From Brucella cytisi (lineage in GTDB: Bacteria; Pseudomonadota; Alphaproteobacteria; Rhizobiales; Rhizobiaceae): a stretch of 64,000 nt of DNA. Under the pieces are notes generated by a model. It searched no databases. It saw only the letters and a program-made list of their open reading frames with translations, and was not told the DNA's origin. Location of the stretch: the NCBI GenBank assembly GCA_012103075.1, contig JAAVLQ010000001.1, forward strand, positions 2,159,001 through 2,223,000. Reading direction: 5' to 3'. Below, piece by piece: positions 23,131 through 32,739 of this stretch (positions are counted from its first letter, which is position 1; each line of letters opens with the position of its first letter). The position numbers were made by a program, and so were the translations under genes.

Positions 23131-24246
23131 TTACTGCTGAATGTAAGTATATTTCCCGTCAGCTCCCTTTTCCCACTTGTACATGACATAGCCCGGAAGC
23201 TTCGGATCGCCCTTTTCGTCATAGGACAGGTCGCCAAGCACGGTCTTGAACGGACCCTTTTCCTTAAGCGCCTTGGCAACTTCCTGTGGGTCGTTACTTC
23301 CGGCAGCCTTCGCAGCCCCAGCCAGAGACTGAACGGCAGCGTAAGAGTAAAGCGTGTAGGCTTCCGGTTCGAAGCCAGCATCGCGGAACTTCTTCACCAG
23401 ATCGGCATTGTTCGGGTTATTGCGCGGGTCTGGGCCGAACGTATTCAGCGTACCGGCAACCGCATCGCCTGCGATGGAGGCCAGCTCGTTGGAAACGATA
23501 CCGTCGCCAGAGATGAATTGGACCTTCAGCCCCTGATCGGCAAGCTGACGGATAATCAGACCGGCTTCAGCGTGCAGACCACCCCAATAAAGGACCGTAA
23601 CGCCCTGCTGCTTCAACTTGGCGATCAGAGCCGAGAAATCCTTCTCGCCAACATTCACGCCTTCATAGACGGCTTCCTTGACGCCAAGCTCGTTGAGCTT
23701 CTTCTTGGTTTCATCGGCAAGGCCCTGACCATAAGGGGTCTTGTCGTGAATGACGGCAATTTTCCCGTCTTTGAAATTGTCGAAAATATACTGACCGGCC
23801 ACGATGCCCTGCTGATCGTCGCGACCGCAGGTACGGAACGTGTTCCAGAGCTGACGCTCTGTATAGACCGGGTTGGTCGCAGCAGGCGAGATTTCGAGAA
23901 TGCCGTTTTCGGCATAAACGTCCGAAGCCGGGATCGAAACGCCCGAATTGAAGTGACCGATAACGTATTTCACGCCATCAGCTGCGAACTTGTTGGCAAC
24001 CGAGATACCCTGCTTCGGATCCGATACGTCATCGCCGAGAGTGATCGCGATTTTTTCGCCGTTGATGCCGCCCGCATCGTTGATTTCCTTGATGGCCGCT
24101 TCTGCGCCCTTCTGGATCTGCGCACCGTAAACGGCATTTGGGCCCGTCAGCGGCGCACCAATACCGACAAGAACATCAGCCCAAGCCGAGCCCCCGAAAG
24201 CCATAACTGCTGCAAGAGCAACGCCTGAGAAAAGTGACTTCTTCAT
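23131..24246 (-). CDS. livJ: Branched-chain amino-acid ABC transporter binding protein, copy 2
   Basis: 371 residues, intact. Signal peptide [23 protein letters not shown], then [59 protein letters not shown], and [16 protein letters not shown]. It is closely similar to the neighbouring livJ-1 over the full length, so a tandem duplication that has diverged. ATG 24246 follows GGGAG. It lies downstream of livF and the small membrane protein but after a terminator, so it can be expressed on its own, as binding proteins usually are in excess. Confidence 0.92.
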   Translation of the reverse strand: MKKSLFSGVALAAVMAFGGSAWADVLVGIGAPLTGPNAVYGAQIQKGAEAAIKEINDAGGINGEKIAITLGDDVSDPKQGISVANKFAADGVKYVIGHFNSGVSIPASDVYAENGILEISPAATNPVYTERQLWNTFRTCGRDDQQGIVAGQYIFDNFKDGKIAVIHDKTPYGQGLADETKKKLNELGVKEAVYEGVNVGEKDFSALIAKLKQQGVTVLYWGGLHAEAGLIIRQLADQGLKVQFISGDGIVSNELASIAGDAVAGTLNTFGPDPRNNPNNADLVKKFRDAGFEPEAYTLYSYAAVQSLAGAAKAAGSNDPQEVAKALKEKGPFKTVLGDLSYDEKGDPKLPGYVMYKWEKGADGKYTYIQQ

Positions 24247-24362
24247 TGTTGGAACTCCCATCATTGTATTTACCCCGAAACGATGTTTTGCATCGCCTTA
24301 TTTTCTTGCTGAATACTCAGCAATATCTACGCTGAATCTTATTACTGTCAACGTGATCTTAC

Positions 24363-24395
24363 AAAAAGCTTCGCCGCATGACGGCGAAGCTTTTA
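24363..24395 (-). terminator. Terminator of the liv permease operon
   Basis: AAAGCTTCGCCG-TCATG-CGGCGAAGCTTT hairpin with T-rich flank, after the last gene of the operon. Confidence 0.75.
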
Positions 24396-24398
24396 AAA

Positions 24399-24743
24399 TT
24401 ATTTTGCCTTCCAGCTGAGAGGCGAAGCTTTTTCATAAAGCCAGCTATATTGCCGCACCATCTGCTTGGTGCGGGTGAAACGAAAGCCGACCGTACCTAT
24501 GATCATCAGGACGATCGTATCCACCAGATAATAGTGGAACGAAAGAAGCGTTCCCTCAAACAGTGCGAAATGGATGAAGCGCACCGCAGCTCCCAGCGGG
24601 ATCAGATAAAGCAGAAGCTGCGGATAGGTGCGCCACGTCGAAGCACAGGCACGTCCCGTCATCCGGGCGGCCCAGCCGCCCAGCAGACAGGTGATGAGGA
24701 AAAACAACCAGAATGACGATTCTTCGTAGAGAATACCCTGCAT
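24399..24743 (-). CDS. Small membrane protein of the liv operon (DUF6867-like)
   Basis: 114 residues with three hydrophobic segments (FWLFFLITCLLGGWAA, LLLYLIPLGAAVRFIHFALF, VDTIVLMIIGTVGF) and a Lys/Arg-rich end. I recall this protein type as a constant neighbour of Liv transporters in Rhizobiales, now labelled DUF6867; that name is from memory. ATG 24743 follows AGGAGG and overlaps the end of livF, so it is cotranslated. It may help assemble or regulate the permease, an inference from position only. Confidence 0.7.
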   Translation of the reverse strand: MQGILYEESSFWLFFLITCLLGGWAARMTGRACASTWRTYPQLLLYLIPLGAAVRFIHFALFEGTLLSFHYYLVDTIVLMIIGTVGFRFTRTKQMVRQYSWLYEKASPLSWKAK

Positions 24744-24752
24744 CTTATCCTC

Positions 24753-25502
24753 CTAGTGCCTTCCGCCTTCGAGATAGGCGGCGCGGACTTCCGGATCGGC
24801 CAGCAATTCGCGGCCAGCGCCGCTCATGGTGATCGAGCCGTTGACCATCACATAGCCACGGTCTGCGAGCTTGAGAGCACCGAATGCGTTCTGCTCAACG
24901 AGGAACACCGTCAGCCCCTGCGTGCGGTTCAGTTCCTTGATCGCTTCGAAAATCTGCTTCACGATCAGCGGTGCCAGACCGAGCGACGGTTCATCCAGAA
25001 GCAAGAGCTTCGGACGCGCCATCAGCGCGCGGGCAATGGCCAGCATCTGCTGTTCGCCGCCCGAAAGCGTGCCGCCACGCTGGTTGATGCGCTCCTTCAG
25101 GCGCGGAAACAGGTCGAACATCAGCTTCACGTCTTCTTCGAAGTGCTGCTGATGATCGAGACTTGCGCCCATCTGGAGATTTTCAAGAACCGTCATGCGC
25201 GGGAAGATGCGACGGCCTTCCGGAGACTGCGCAATGCGCAGCTTGGCAATCTCATGCGGCGGCATGGATGTAATATCCTTGCCGTTGAAGAGAATGCGAC
25301 CGGTACGCGCCTTCGGCGAGCCGAAGATCGTCATCATAAGTGTCGACTTGCCGGCACCGTTAGCGCCAATCAGCGCGACGATCTCGCCCTCATCGACGGT
25401 AAGGTCAATGCCCTTGAGGGCACAAATATTGCCGTAATAGGTCTCGACCTTCTCGACGGCCAGAAGCGGTTGCTTTTTCTGCATGGTTTCAGCCTGCATC
25501 AT
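24753..25502 (-). CDS. livF: Branched-chain amino-acid ABC transporter ATPase LivF
   Basis: 249 residues, intact ABC ATPase. Walker A GANGAGKST, signature LSGGEQQMLAIARAL, Walker B LLLLDEPSLGLAP, and the His switch absent as usual for the short LivF subgroup (ends FLVEQN). It works with LivG to power uptake through LivH/LivM. The start overlaps the LivG stop (ATGATG), so translation is coupled. Confidence 0.93.
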   Translation of the reverse strand: MMQAETMQKKQPLLAVEKVETYYGNICALKGIDLTVDEGEIVALIGANGAGKSTLMMTIFGSPKARTGRILFNGKDITSMPPHEIAKLRIAQSPEGRRIFPRMTVLENLQMGASLDHQQHFEEDVKLMFDLFPRLKERINQRGGTLSGGEQQMLAIARALMARPKLLLLDEPSLGLAPLIVKQIFEAIKELNRTQGLTVFLVEQNAFGALKLADRGYVMVNGSITMSGAGRELLADPEVRAAYLEGGRH

Positions 25503-26892
25503 TCGCCTCCCTTCTTGGGCTTGGCCGCGGTTTTAGTCGGTGCTTTTGTCGGCGCTTTAGCGCGTTTCGCACCACCGCTTTTGGCAGCCTTTACGGGAGC
25601 AGTCTTATGGCTCGTCGGAACATCACCCTGTTCAACGCGCTCGGAGAACTCTGTCGCCTGACCGGCGGCAAGTTGTTTGGCCTGCCCGACCCAGTCTTCG
25701 CGCGCGATGCGCCCGTCGAATTCCAGATAGGTTTCAGCTTCCACGATATCCGCTTCGGTCCGGGCGGCAATCTGATCGAAATGATAGATCCCGTGTTCGT
25801 GAAGCTTCTTTTCGTTGACCGCGCCGATGCCCTTGATGAGGGTCAGGTTATCGGCCTTGCCACCACGTGCCTCCGCCAGACCACCGGCGAGAGAAACGCG
25901 TCCGGACGGCACTTCGCCCGTCTCTTCGGCAATTTCTTCCTCGATGGCTTCCTCGGCGAGTTGTGCCGCCACGAAGTCCGCCGCATCACCGGTGCCCGGC
26001 TTGTCCGCCTCTTCGATAAGCTCGGCAATCTCTTCGTCATCGACGCCAAGATAAGCGGCAATAACGCGCGGATCATTCTTGACTGCTTCTGGAGCACCGT
26101 CAGAAATCTTGGTGCCGTATTCCAGCACGATCACATGATCGGAGATTTCCATGACCACCGACATGTCGTGCTCAATCAGCAGGATTGACGTCCCGGTTTT
26201 CCTTGCGGATATCGAGCAGGAGCTTGTTGAGCTCTGCCGATTCACGCGGATTGAGACCGGCGGCCGGTTCATCGAGGCAAAGAATTTCCGGCTCGGTGCA
26301 CATGGCGCGGGCGATTTCCAGACGGCGCTGATCGCCATAAGGCAGATCGCCTGCCGGATCGTCCGCACGATCGATCAGGTTGATTTTCTCCAGCCAGTGA
26401 CGCGCCTTTTCAATCGCACCCTTCGCCGCTGACTTGTAGCCGGGCAAACCGAGAAGACCGAGGATCGTGAAGCCCGACGAACGCATCAGCGTGTTGTGCT
26501 GCGCGACCAACAGGTTCTCCAGAACAGTGAGGCCCGAGAACAGGCGAATGTTCTGGAAGGTACGCGCCACCTTGGCCTGCTTGGTGATCTGGAAGTCGGG
26601 TAGGCGTTCCAGCAGGAACTTGTCGCCCGTCTTCCGGTTCATCGTCAGCATGCCACCCGTCGGCTTTGTAGAAGCCGGTGATGCAGTTGAAGACCGTGGT
26701 CTTACCTGCACCGTTCGGGCCGATGATCGCCGTGATATCCCCACGCTTCACATCGAAGCTCAGATCGTTGATGGCGACGAGACCGCCAAAGCGCATCGAA
26801 AGATGCTCGACCTGAAGGATCGTGTCTTTTTCAGTGTTGCCCAATTCGGTTTTATCAGGCGCAGTACCAGACATAGTGCTTATCTCCGCCAT
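25499..26892 (-). CDS. livG: LivG ABC transporter ATPase fused to a C-terminal HhH domain (two frameshifts)
   Basis: ATPase part: Walker A GPNGAGKTTVFNCITG, Liv-specific insertion ITKQAKVARTFQNIRLF, degenerate signature LPYGDQRRLEIARAM, Walker B EILCLDEPAAGLNP, then LIEHDMSVVMEISDHV. Frameshifts: an extra A near 26665 (expected GFYKPTGGMLT) and an extra C near 26192 (expected KENGTSILLIEHD). After the ATPase come an acidic stretch, a helix-hairpin-helix segment (NLTLIKGIGAVNEKKLHEHG, IYHFDQIA, FDGRIAREDW), and a Lys/Ala-rich tail ending TAAKPKKGGE. Such tails are known on NuoE and ribosomal proteins of this order, but this fusion to LivG is notable. Arg at 25760-25764 (IAARTEAD) replaces a usual Trp. 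Total about 464 residues. Confidence 0.88.
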
Positions 26893-28274
26893 CAGCCGTG
26901 CCCTTCCTTGGTAAAGGCACCCGACACCATCTTCTTCTCATGCAGGAAGGCACTGGGTTCTCGACTTCCGACGAAACCGCGTGGCTTCCAGACCATGACC
27001 ACGACCATGGCAAGGCCGAAGATGAGCATGCGGTAGAGTTCCGGCGTGAAATCTGGGCCGAAAATCGCTTTCAGGAAGCTCATTTCACGCAGGATTTCAG
27101 TGCCACCGATCATGACGATCGCAGCAATGGCGATACCAACCAGAGAGCCCATGCCGCCCAAAACGACGATGGCGAGAATGACGGCGGATTCTGAGAAACA
27201 CGAAGGATTCCGGGCTGACGAAGCCCGGCGTGCTGCAAAGAAGGAACCGGCAAAACCACCGAACATCGCGCCCGTGGCAAAGGCCGTGAGCTTGGTCGTG
27301 GTGGTGTTGATACCGAGCGAGCGGCAGGCGATTTCATCTTCACGCAGTGCTTCCCAAGCACGGCCAACCGGCATGCGGCGCAGACGGATGGTGACCCAGC
27401 CGTCAGCAGCGCCAGCAGAAGGATGACGTAATAGAGGAAGAACTTGTAATGCGCCGCCGAGAAGGTGAGGCCGAAATGAGCGGCGAAACCGTCCTTGCTG
27501 GCATTAAAAGGCAGGCCGAAGAAGGTTGCCTTGGCAATACCGGAAACGCCGAAAGTGCCGCGGGTTACATCTGTCCAGTTGATGAGCACCAGACGGATGA
27601 TTTCACCGAAGGCAAGCGTCACGATGGCAAGATAGTCACCGCGCAGACGCAAGACCGGAAAGCCCAGAATGACACCCCATGTTGCAGCAAGAATACCGGC
27701 AATCGGCAGCAGCATCCAGAAGGAGAGGCCAAAATAGGCCGACAGCAGCGCATAGGAATAGGCGCCGACTGCATAGAAGGCGACGTAACCCAGATCGAGA
27801 AGACCGGCGAGGCCCACCACGATGTTGAGGCCCCGGGCCAGCATCACATAGATGAGGATCTGAACGCCGAAATTATCGACCCATTTGAGCGATCCCTGCC
27901 AGCCCAGAAAGGTGACAATCAGGACGGGGTAGACAAAAAGGAAGGCAACACCGAGGCGCGAGAAGTTGCGGCGCACGAAAGACGGGCTTTCGTCGACCGC
28001 AGCGGTCGGCTGCTTGCTCTTGGCAAGCTTTGCGCGCCTCCAGCGTTGGCTGAAGGAAGGCAACAAACAGGAAACGACCAACCGCAGCGAGCGCGACCAT
28101 GACGGCCAGTGTGCCCCAGCGCTGAACGAGCACCAGTTCGTTGTTGATGTTCTGATCGGTCTTGAAACCGATGATGAGGCAGAAGAGACCCAGAGCCAGA
28201 AGACCTGCGAAGAACCCTTCACGAATGGCCCGGCCAAAAAGGGAATCCGGGCGTGAACTCGACTGTGCAGCCAT
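26892..28274 (-). CDS. livM: Branched-chain amino-acid ABC transporter permease LivM (several frameshifts)
   Basis: Inner-membrane permease of about 460 residues with an extra N-terminal segment of several helices. Core motifs: MLARGLNIVVGLAGLLDLGYVAFYAVGAYSY and LREDEIACRSLGIN. Frame errors: extra A near 28029 (ARKLAKSKQP), a missing base near 27394-27397 (LLTAWVTIRLRRMPVGRAW), and a compensating pair at 27224-27228 and 27190-27194 that garbles about a dozen residues around RQGFVSPESFVFLES. Three of the four fit CCTGG or CCAGG or homopolymer miscalls. It lies between livG and livH with overlapping or 2-base junctions, so it is part of one operon. Confidence 0.9.
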
Positions 28275-28276
28275 GA

Positions 28277-29185
28277 TTAAACCTTTTCGACTTCAGGACG
28301 GCCAAGAATGCCGGACGGCATGAAGATCAGCACGATGGCGAGGATCGAAAACGCGGCAACGTCCTTGTAGTCGATCGAGAAATACGCCGACCACAATGCC
28401 TCGATGAGACCGATGAGCAAGCCACCGACCACAGCACCCGGAAGCGATCCGATACCGCCCAGAACTGCCGCCGTGAACGCCTTCACGCCGGGGATGAACC
28501 CGTCGGCAAAGGAAATCACACCATAGAAGGAGAGGTAGAGCGTACCAGCCACCGCCGCGAGCATCGCACCCATCACGAAGGTGAGCGAAATGACCCGATC
28601 GACATTGATGCCGAGAAGCGCTGCCATTTTGCGATCCTGCTCACAGGCACGCTGCGCGCGACCAAGCGAGGTGCGATTGACGATATACCAGAAGATCGTC
28701 AGCAGCACGGCTGTCACCACAATGACCACAATCTGCTTCAGTGAGATCGTCACGTTGGTTCCCATGATATTGTAGGAACCGTTCAGCAGCTGAGGCACCG
28801 GCTTGTTACGCGGACCCTGCGTTACCTGTACGAAGTTGGACAAGGCAATCGACATGCCGATAGCCGTGATCAACGGTGCGAGGCGAAACGAACCACGCAG
28901 CGGCCGGTAGGCCACGCGTTCGATCGTCCAGCTCCACAAACCCGTCAGCAACATGGCGACGATCATCATCAGAAGAAGCATCAGCGCGATCGGCAATGCT
29001 CCAATGAAGGTTGTGACCATGAGAAAAACAATCAGCGCCATGAAGGCGCCGAGCATGAAGACATCGCCATGAGCAAAGTTGATCATGCCGATAATGCCAT
29101 AGACCATCGTGTAGCCGATGGCGATCAGGCCATAGATCGAGCCGAGCGCGAGCCCGTTGATCACCTGCTGGAAGAAATATTCCAT
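28277..29185 (-). CDS. livH: Branched-chain amino-acid ABC transporter permease LivH
   Basis: 302 residues, intact, about eight membrane helices. Family signatures ALGSIYGLIAIGYTMVYGIIGMINFAHGD and LGINVDRVISLTFVMGAMLAAVAG. It pairs with LivM to form the channel. ATG 29185 (MEYFFQQ) is preferred; ATG 29200 would add five residues. First gene of the permease operon, so the promoter lies at 29.2-29.4 kb. Confidence 0.92.
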   Translation of the reverse strand: MEYFFQQVINGLALGSIYGLIAIGYTMVYGIIGMINFAHGDVFMLGAFMALIVFLMVTTFIGALPIALMLLLMMIVAMLLTGLWSWTIERVAYRPLRGSFRLAPLITAIGMSIALSNFVQVTQGPRNKPVPQLLNGSYNIMGTNVTISLKQIVVIVVTAVLLTIFWYIVNRTSLGRAQRACEQDRKMAALLGINVDRVISLTFVMGAMLAAVAGTLYLSFYGVISFADGFIPGVKAFTAAVLGGIGSLPGAVVGGLLIGLIEALWSAYFSIDYKDVAAFSILAIVLIFMPSGILGRPEVEKV

Positions 29186-29477
29186 CGAGAAGCCACCCAT
29201 TTTACCGCCCGGGATTTTATTGACGCATCTTTATTTCGTGCGCCTTCATTTTATTCCCGGCTCTTTACACCTAACGGCTGTATAGAGGAATGCAACCCCC
29301 TTTTGCCTCAGACAAAAGACTAAGGGCATCATCCCTCCACAAACTAGTTATGTCCCCTACTAAACGTCCTGTATATATTTTTTTCTCCTACCCGGGACGC
29401 CTTATTCCATACTTTCTACATGGCCGAAAAGCCAAAAAATTGGGGGCCAGCATTAAAATTACCGACCGTACCCACTT
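29186..29477. other. Intergenic region upstream of livH
   Basis: About 290 AT-rich bases between hyp and livH. It should hold the operon promoter; I see no clear operator, hairpin or gene. Confidence 0.45.
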
Positions 29478-30490
29478 TTACGCGACCGTAAACCCATGTG
29501 CAAAGGGATCACGGTCGTCGATGAAGATCGTATTATATCCCGTCATGCGTGCCCAGCCCGCAATTGAAGGAATAATCGCCGGCAATGTGCGGTCCCGCCT
29601 ACAACTTCGGTAGCACGTTCCACACGGCCATGGAAAAGCGATCCGATGATGGATTCATGCACGAACTCATCGCCGGGCTTCAGCTTGCCCTTGGCAGCCA
29701 GTTGCGCCATGCGCGCAGACGTACCCGTTCCGCATGGCGAACGGTCGATTGCCTTGTCGCCGTAGAAGACCGCATTGCGGGCATGCGCTTCCGGATGTTT
29801 CGGCTTCCCAGTCCACAGAATATGGCTCAGACGGTTGATATCCGGCAGCAGCGGATGCTGGAACTTGTACTTCTCATTTAACCGCTCACGCAGGATCGGA
29901 CTCGGGCAATCAGCTGCAGCGCGGAATAATCTTCCATATCGGTGTAATTTTTCTTGCGGCTCGACGATAGCGTAGAAATTGCCGCCATAAGCCACATCGA
30001 CCCTGAGGTTGCCAAGGTCCGGGCATTCGACCTCAAGTCCTTCAGCATAAAGGAAAGCCGGAACATTGGTGAGACGAACGCGCTCGACATACTGGCCGTT
30101 CTGCTCATATTCGATCGCCACCAGACCGGCAGGCGTATCGAGATTGAGCTTGCCCGGCGTCTTCGGCGTCACCAGCCCCTGCTCTATCGCCATCGTCACG
30201 GTTCCGATCGTGCCGTGACCGCACATCGGCAGGCAGCCGGACGTTTCGATGAACAGCACCGCAACATCGCAATCGGGGCGTGTCGGCGGATAGAGGATGG
30301 AACCGGACATCATGTCATGACCGCGCGGCTCGAACATCAGGCCAGTGCGAATCCAATCGTACTCGCGCAGAAAATGCGTGCGCTTTTCCATCATGGTCGA
30401 ACCTTCAAGGTTCGGCCCGCCGCCAGCCACCAGACGCACGGGGTTGCCGCATGTATGTCCGTCGACGCAAAAGAAGGAATGTCTTGCCAT
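29478..30490 (-). CDS. 4-hydroxyproline 2-epimerase (three sequence errors)
   Basis: Proline-racemase-fold enzyme converting trans-4-hydroxy-L-proline to the cis-D epimer, the first step of hydroxyproline use. Catalytic Cys pair: MCGHGTIG and SPCGTGTSA. SFFCVDGHTCGNPVRLVAGG is the family start. Frame errors: extra A near 29948 (PQENYTDMEDYSALQ), a damaged CCTGG near 29902-29906 (expected LIAWSPILRERL), and a missing base near 29593-29598 before IIPSIAGWARMTGYNTIFID and the end DRDPFAHGFTVA. Rejoined length is about 337, normal. It is five bases from the oxidoreductase gene, so cotranscribed. Proline racemase activity cannot be excluded. Confidence 0.88.
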
Positions 30491-30495
30491 GATGG

Positions 30496-31758
30496 TCAGT
30501 TCCGAAAACGTTGTGGCTTGAAAGGTTCAATGTCGATTGCAGGCGCGGCCCCTGTGATGAGGTCACGGATAAGCCGCCCGGTCGCAGCCGACTGTGTGAG
30601 GCCAAGATGGCCGTGGCCGAAGCCGTAATAGATATTCTCGCCTGCCGAAGCCCTGCCGATAACCGGCACGGAATCCGGCATCGATGGCCGATAACCCATC
30701 CATTGCCGCCCGCCCTCGGTGCGCAACCCCGGCAGGAACATGGACGCTTTCTTTAGCATGGCTTCGGATCGTGCGAAATTGGGCGGCAGGTCAAGCCCGC
30801 CGAACTCCACCGCGCCGCCGACACGCAGGCCGGTTTCCATCGGCGTGACGACAAAACCGTGACCGGGGAACGTCAGCTGGCGCTTCACATCGAAACTGCC
30901 AGCCGGCAATGTGGTATTATAGCCGCGCTCGGTGTCGAGCGGCACTGCATCGCCAAACCCCTTGGCGAGATCGCGTGACCAAGCACCGGCCATCAGGACA
31001 AGATGTGCTGCCCCGATTTCAGTCCCATCTTCCAGACGAACGCTCGCGCCGCCATTGCCGGGTCTTGCATTCATGACCCTAGCCTGAAGGAAGCGCGCGC
31101 CCTTGCTTTCTGCATAAGCCCAGATCGCCTTGCCGAACAGTTTCGGATCGCTGACATTTTTCCAGCCGGGTACGAAAGTACCTGCAACGAAACGCGGGCT
31201 CAGGCGGGGCTGCAACTCGGCAAGCCGGTCGCCGCGGACATGCTCGTAGGCAATTCCGGCCTGTTCGCGAACATCCCAGCCCGGCTGAGAGGCTGCAAGC
31301 TCGGCTTCGCTTTCATAAAGCTCCAGATTGCCGTTCTCGCGCAGCCTGTCACGCAGCCCTGCCCTGTCGATCAGCGTCATCATCTCGCTGCCGGCAAGAC
31401 GCATGATATCGGCCTGCGCAACCGCAGTTTTCGCCAGCGCATCCGCGCTACTCGCGCGCCAGAACCGGTAAAGCCACGGTACCATCTTGGGGAAATAGGA
31501 AGGACGGATCGTAAAAGGCCCGAGCGGGTCCATCAGCCAACCCGGCACCTTGCGCATGACGCCCTTGGACGCCAGCGGCATAATGTCGGAAAAAGCGAGC
31601 GCCGCCGCATTGCCTGAACTGGTTTCCTCGCAAATGCCGGTTCTGTCGATGACCAGAACCCGACGCCCCGCCTCGGCAAGCAAGGCGGCAGTGGCAACGC
31701 CAACAATACCGCCACCGATTATGAGAATATCCTGCTGACCCTGCGGATCAGATTTCAT
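30496..31758 (-). CDS. FAD-dependent D-amino-acid dehydrogenase (DadA family)
   Basis: 420 residues, intact. N-terminal Rossmann motif IIGGGIVGVATAALLAEAGRRVLVID, SGNAAALAFSDIMPLA, and C-terminal GRASAGENIYYGFGHGHLGLTQSAATG, the FAD-binding end of the DadA/DAO fold. Next to the epimerase it most likely oxidises cis-4-hydroxy-D-proline to the imine. Known hydroxyproline operons also need a deaminase and dehydratase, which are not in this window. It is divergent from the GntR regulator. ATG 31758. Confidence 0.85.
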   Translation of the reverse strand: MKSDPQGQQDILIIGGGIVGVATAALLAEAGRRVLVIDRTGICEETSSGNAAALAFSDIMPLASKGVMRKVPGWLMDPLGPFTIRPSYFPKMVPWLYRFWRASSADALAKTAVAQADIMRLAGSEMMTLIDRAGLRDRLRENGNLELYESEAELAASQPGWDVREQAGIAYEHVRGDRLAELQPRLSPRFVAGTFVPGWKNVSDPKLFGKAIWAYAESKGARFLQARVMNARPGNGGASVRLEDGTEIGAAHLVLMAGAWSRDLAKGFGDAVPLDTERGYNTTLPAGSFDVKRQLTFPGHGFVVTPMETGLRVGGAVEFGGLDLPPNFARSEAMLKKASMFLPGLRTEGGRQWMGYRPSMPDSVPVIGRASAGENIYYGFGHGHLGLTQSAATGRLIRDLITGAAPAIDIEPFKPQRFRN

Positions 31759-32043
31759 CTTGTGCGGCTCCCAACCGATTCATTCTCACCTGTAGCCCTG
31801 CCAAAGAACCGGACAATCTCGACGCTTCGGGCAATTGGCATCCAGTATGTTCAATGCCAGCCATCCGGCTCTGTCCATCGATTTTTTGGAATGACACTGT
31901 GCTGAGAGCTTGTCATCGCTTGAAAATGCCACAAAGGCAGATTTAGGGAACGACCAGCTCAAATCACAATATATTGATATATCAGAGATATATCTGTAAG
32001 ATTGCACTATGTCAATCGTCGTAACCACAGGGCATGGACCGGC
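31759..32043. promoter_or_regulatory. Divergent promoter region with a GATATATC operator
   Basis: GATATATC occurs at 31976-31983 and 31987-31994, 11 bases apart, within a longer TA-rich dyad. Each copy is itself palindromic. It suits a dimeric FCD-type GntR protein acting on both the hydroxyproline genes and its own gene. Confidence 0.6.
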
Positions 32044-32739
32044 ATGGAAGAAACGAATGTTCGAGACAGGCTGACGCGGAGCCCGGCAAACATGCCGCAG
32101 GCGACCATGGACAGCTGGGGTAGCGAAAGCCTCGCCGAGCAGGCTTATCGCATTCTGGAACGTTCCATCGTCACGCTGGAACTGGAACCCGGCACTGTCG
32201 TCAACGAGCGCACGCTGATCGAACTTACCGGCATGGGCCGCACGCCCATGCGCGAGGCCATTCAACGGCTCGCCCGGGAAGGCCTCGTGGAAGTGCGCCC
32301 GCGTTCCGGTATCGCCATCGCAGCCATCGACCCGAAGGATTTCATCAAGGTGCTGGACGCACGTGAAGGTGTTGAGCGCGTTCTGGCGCGTGATGCCGCA
32401 CGCTTCGGCAGCCCTCGCGACTATGAACGGCTTGAAGCTGCTGCTGCCGCCATGCGGCAGGCGATCCCGGACGAGGATGTGGCGCTGTTTCTCGATGCCG
32501 ACAAGGCATTCGACATTGTTCTGGGTGCGGCAGCGAGCAATCCCTATGCCGCGCGCATTGCAGCGCCTCTGCAAACCCACAGCCGTCGTTTCTGGTTCCG
32601 TCTTCGCCCGTCGACCGGCATTGCGGGCTCGGCCAATGCGCATGCGACACTGATCGAGGCGATCATCTCCCGCCAACCGGAGCGGGCCAGCGATACGGCC
32701 ACCGAATTGATGGGCTATCTGCGCACCCTTGCGCCGTGA
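32044..32739 (+). CDS. GntR-family (FCD) regulator of the hydroxyproline genes
   Basis: 231 residues. N-terminal winged helix with SLAEQAYRILERSIVTLELE and GMGRTPMREAIQRLAREGLV, then an all-helical FCD ligand domain (DAREGVERVLARDAARF, HATLIEAIISRQPERASDTA). FCD metal-ligand Asp/His residues are visible in part. Divergent placement suggests it controls the epimerase operon in response to hydroxyproline. ATG 32044 chosen; an upstream in-frame start at 32002 lacks a ribosome site. Confidence 0.82.
   Translation: MEETNVRDRLTRSPANMPQATMDSWGSESLAEQAYRILERSIVTLELEPGTVVNERTLIELTGMGRTPMREAIQRLAREGLVEVRPRSGIAIAAIDPKDFIKVLDAREGVERVLARDAARFGSPRDYERLEAAAAAMRQAIPDEDVALFLDADKAFDIVLGAAASNPYAARIAAPLQTHSRRFWFRLRPSTGIAGSANAHATLIEAIISRQPERASDTATELMGYLRTLAP

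Noticed and set aside
21576-24246. Assembly duplication of livJ
   Set aside because: The two copies differ at many positions throughout and have different flanks, so they are true paralogues.
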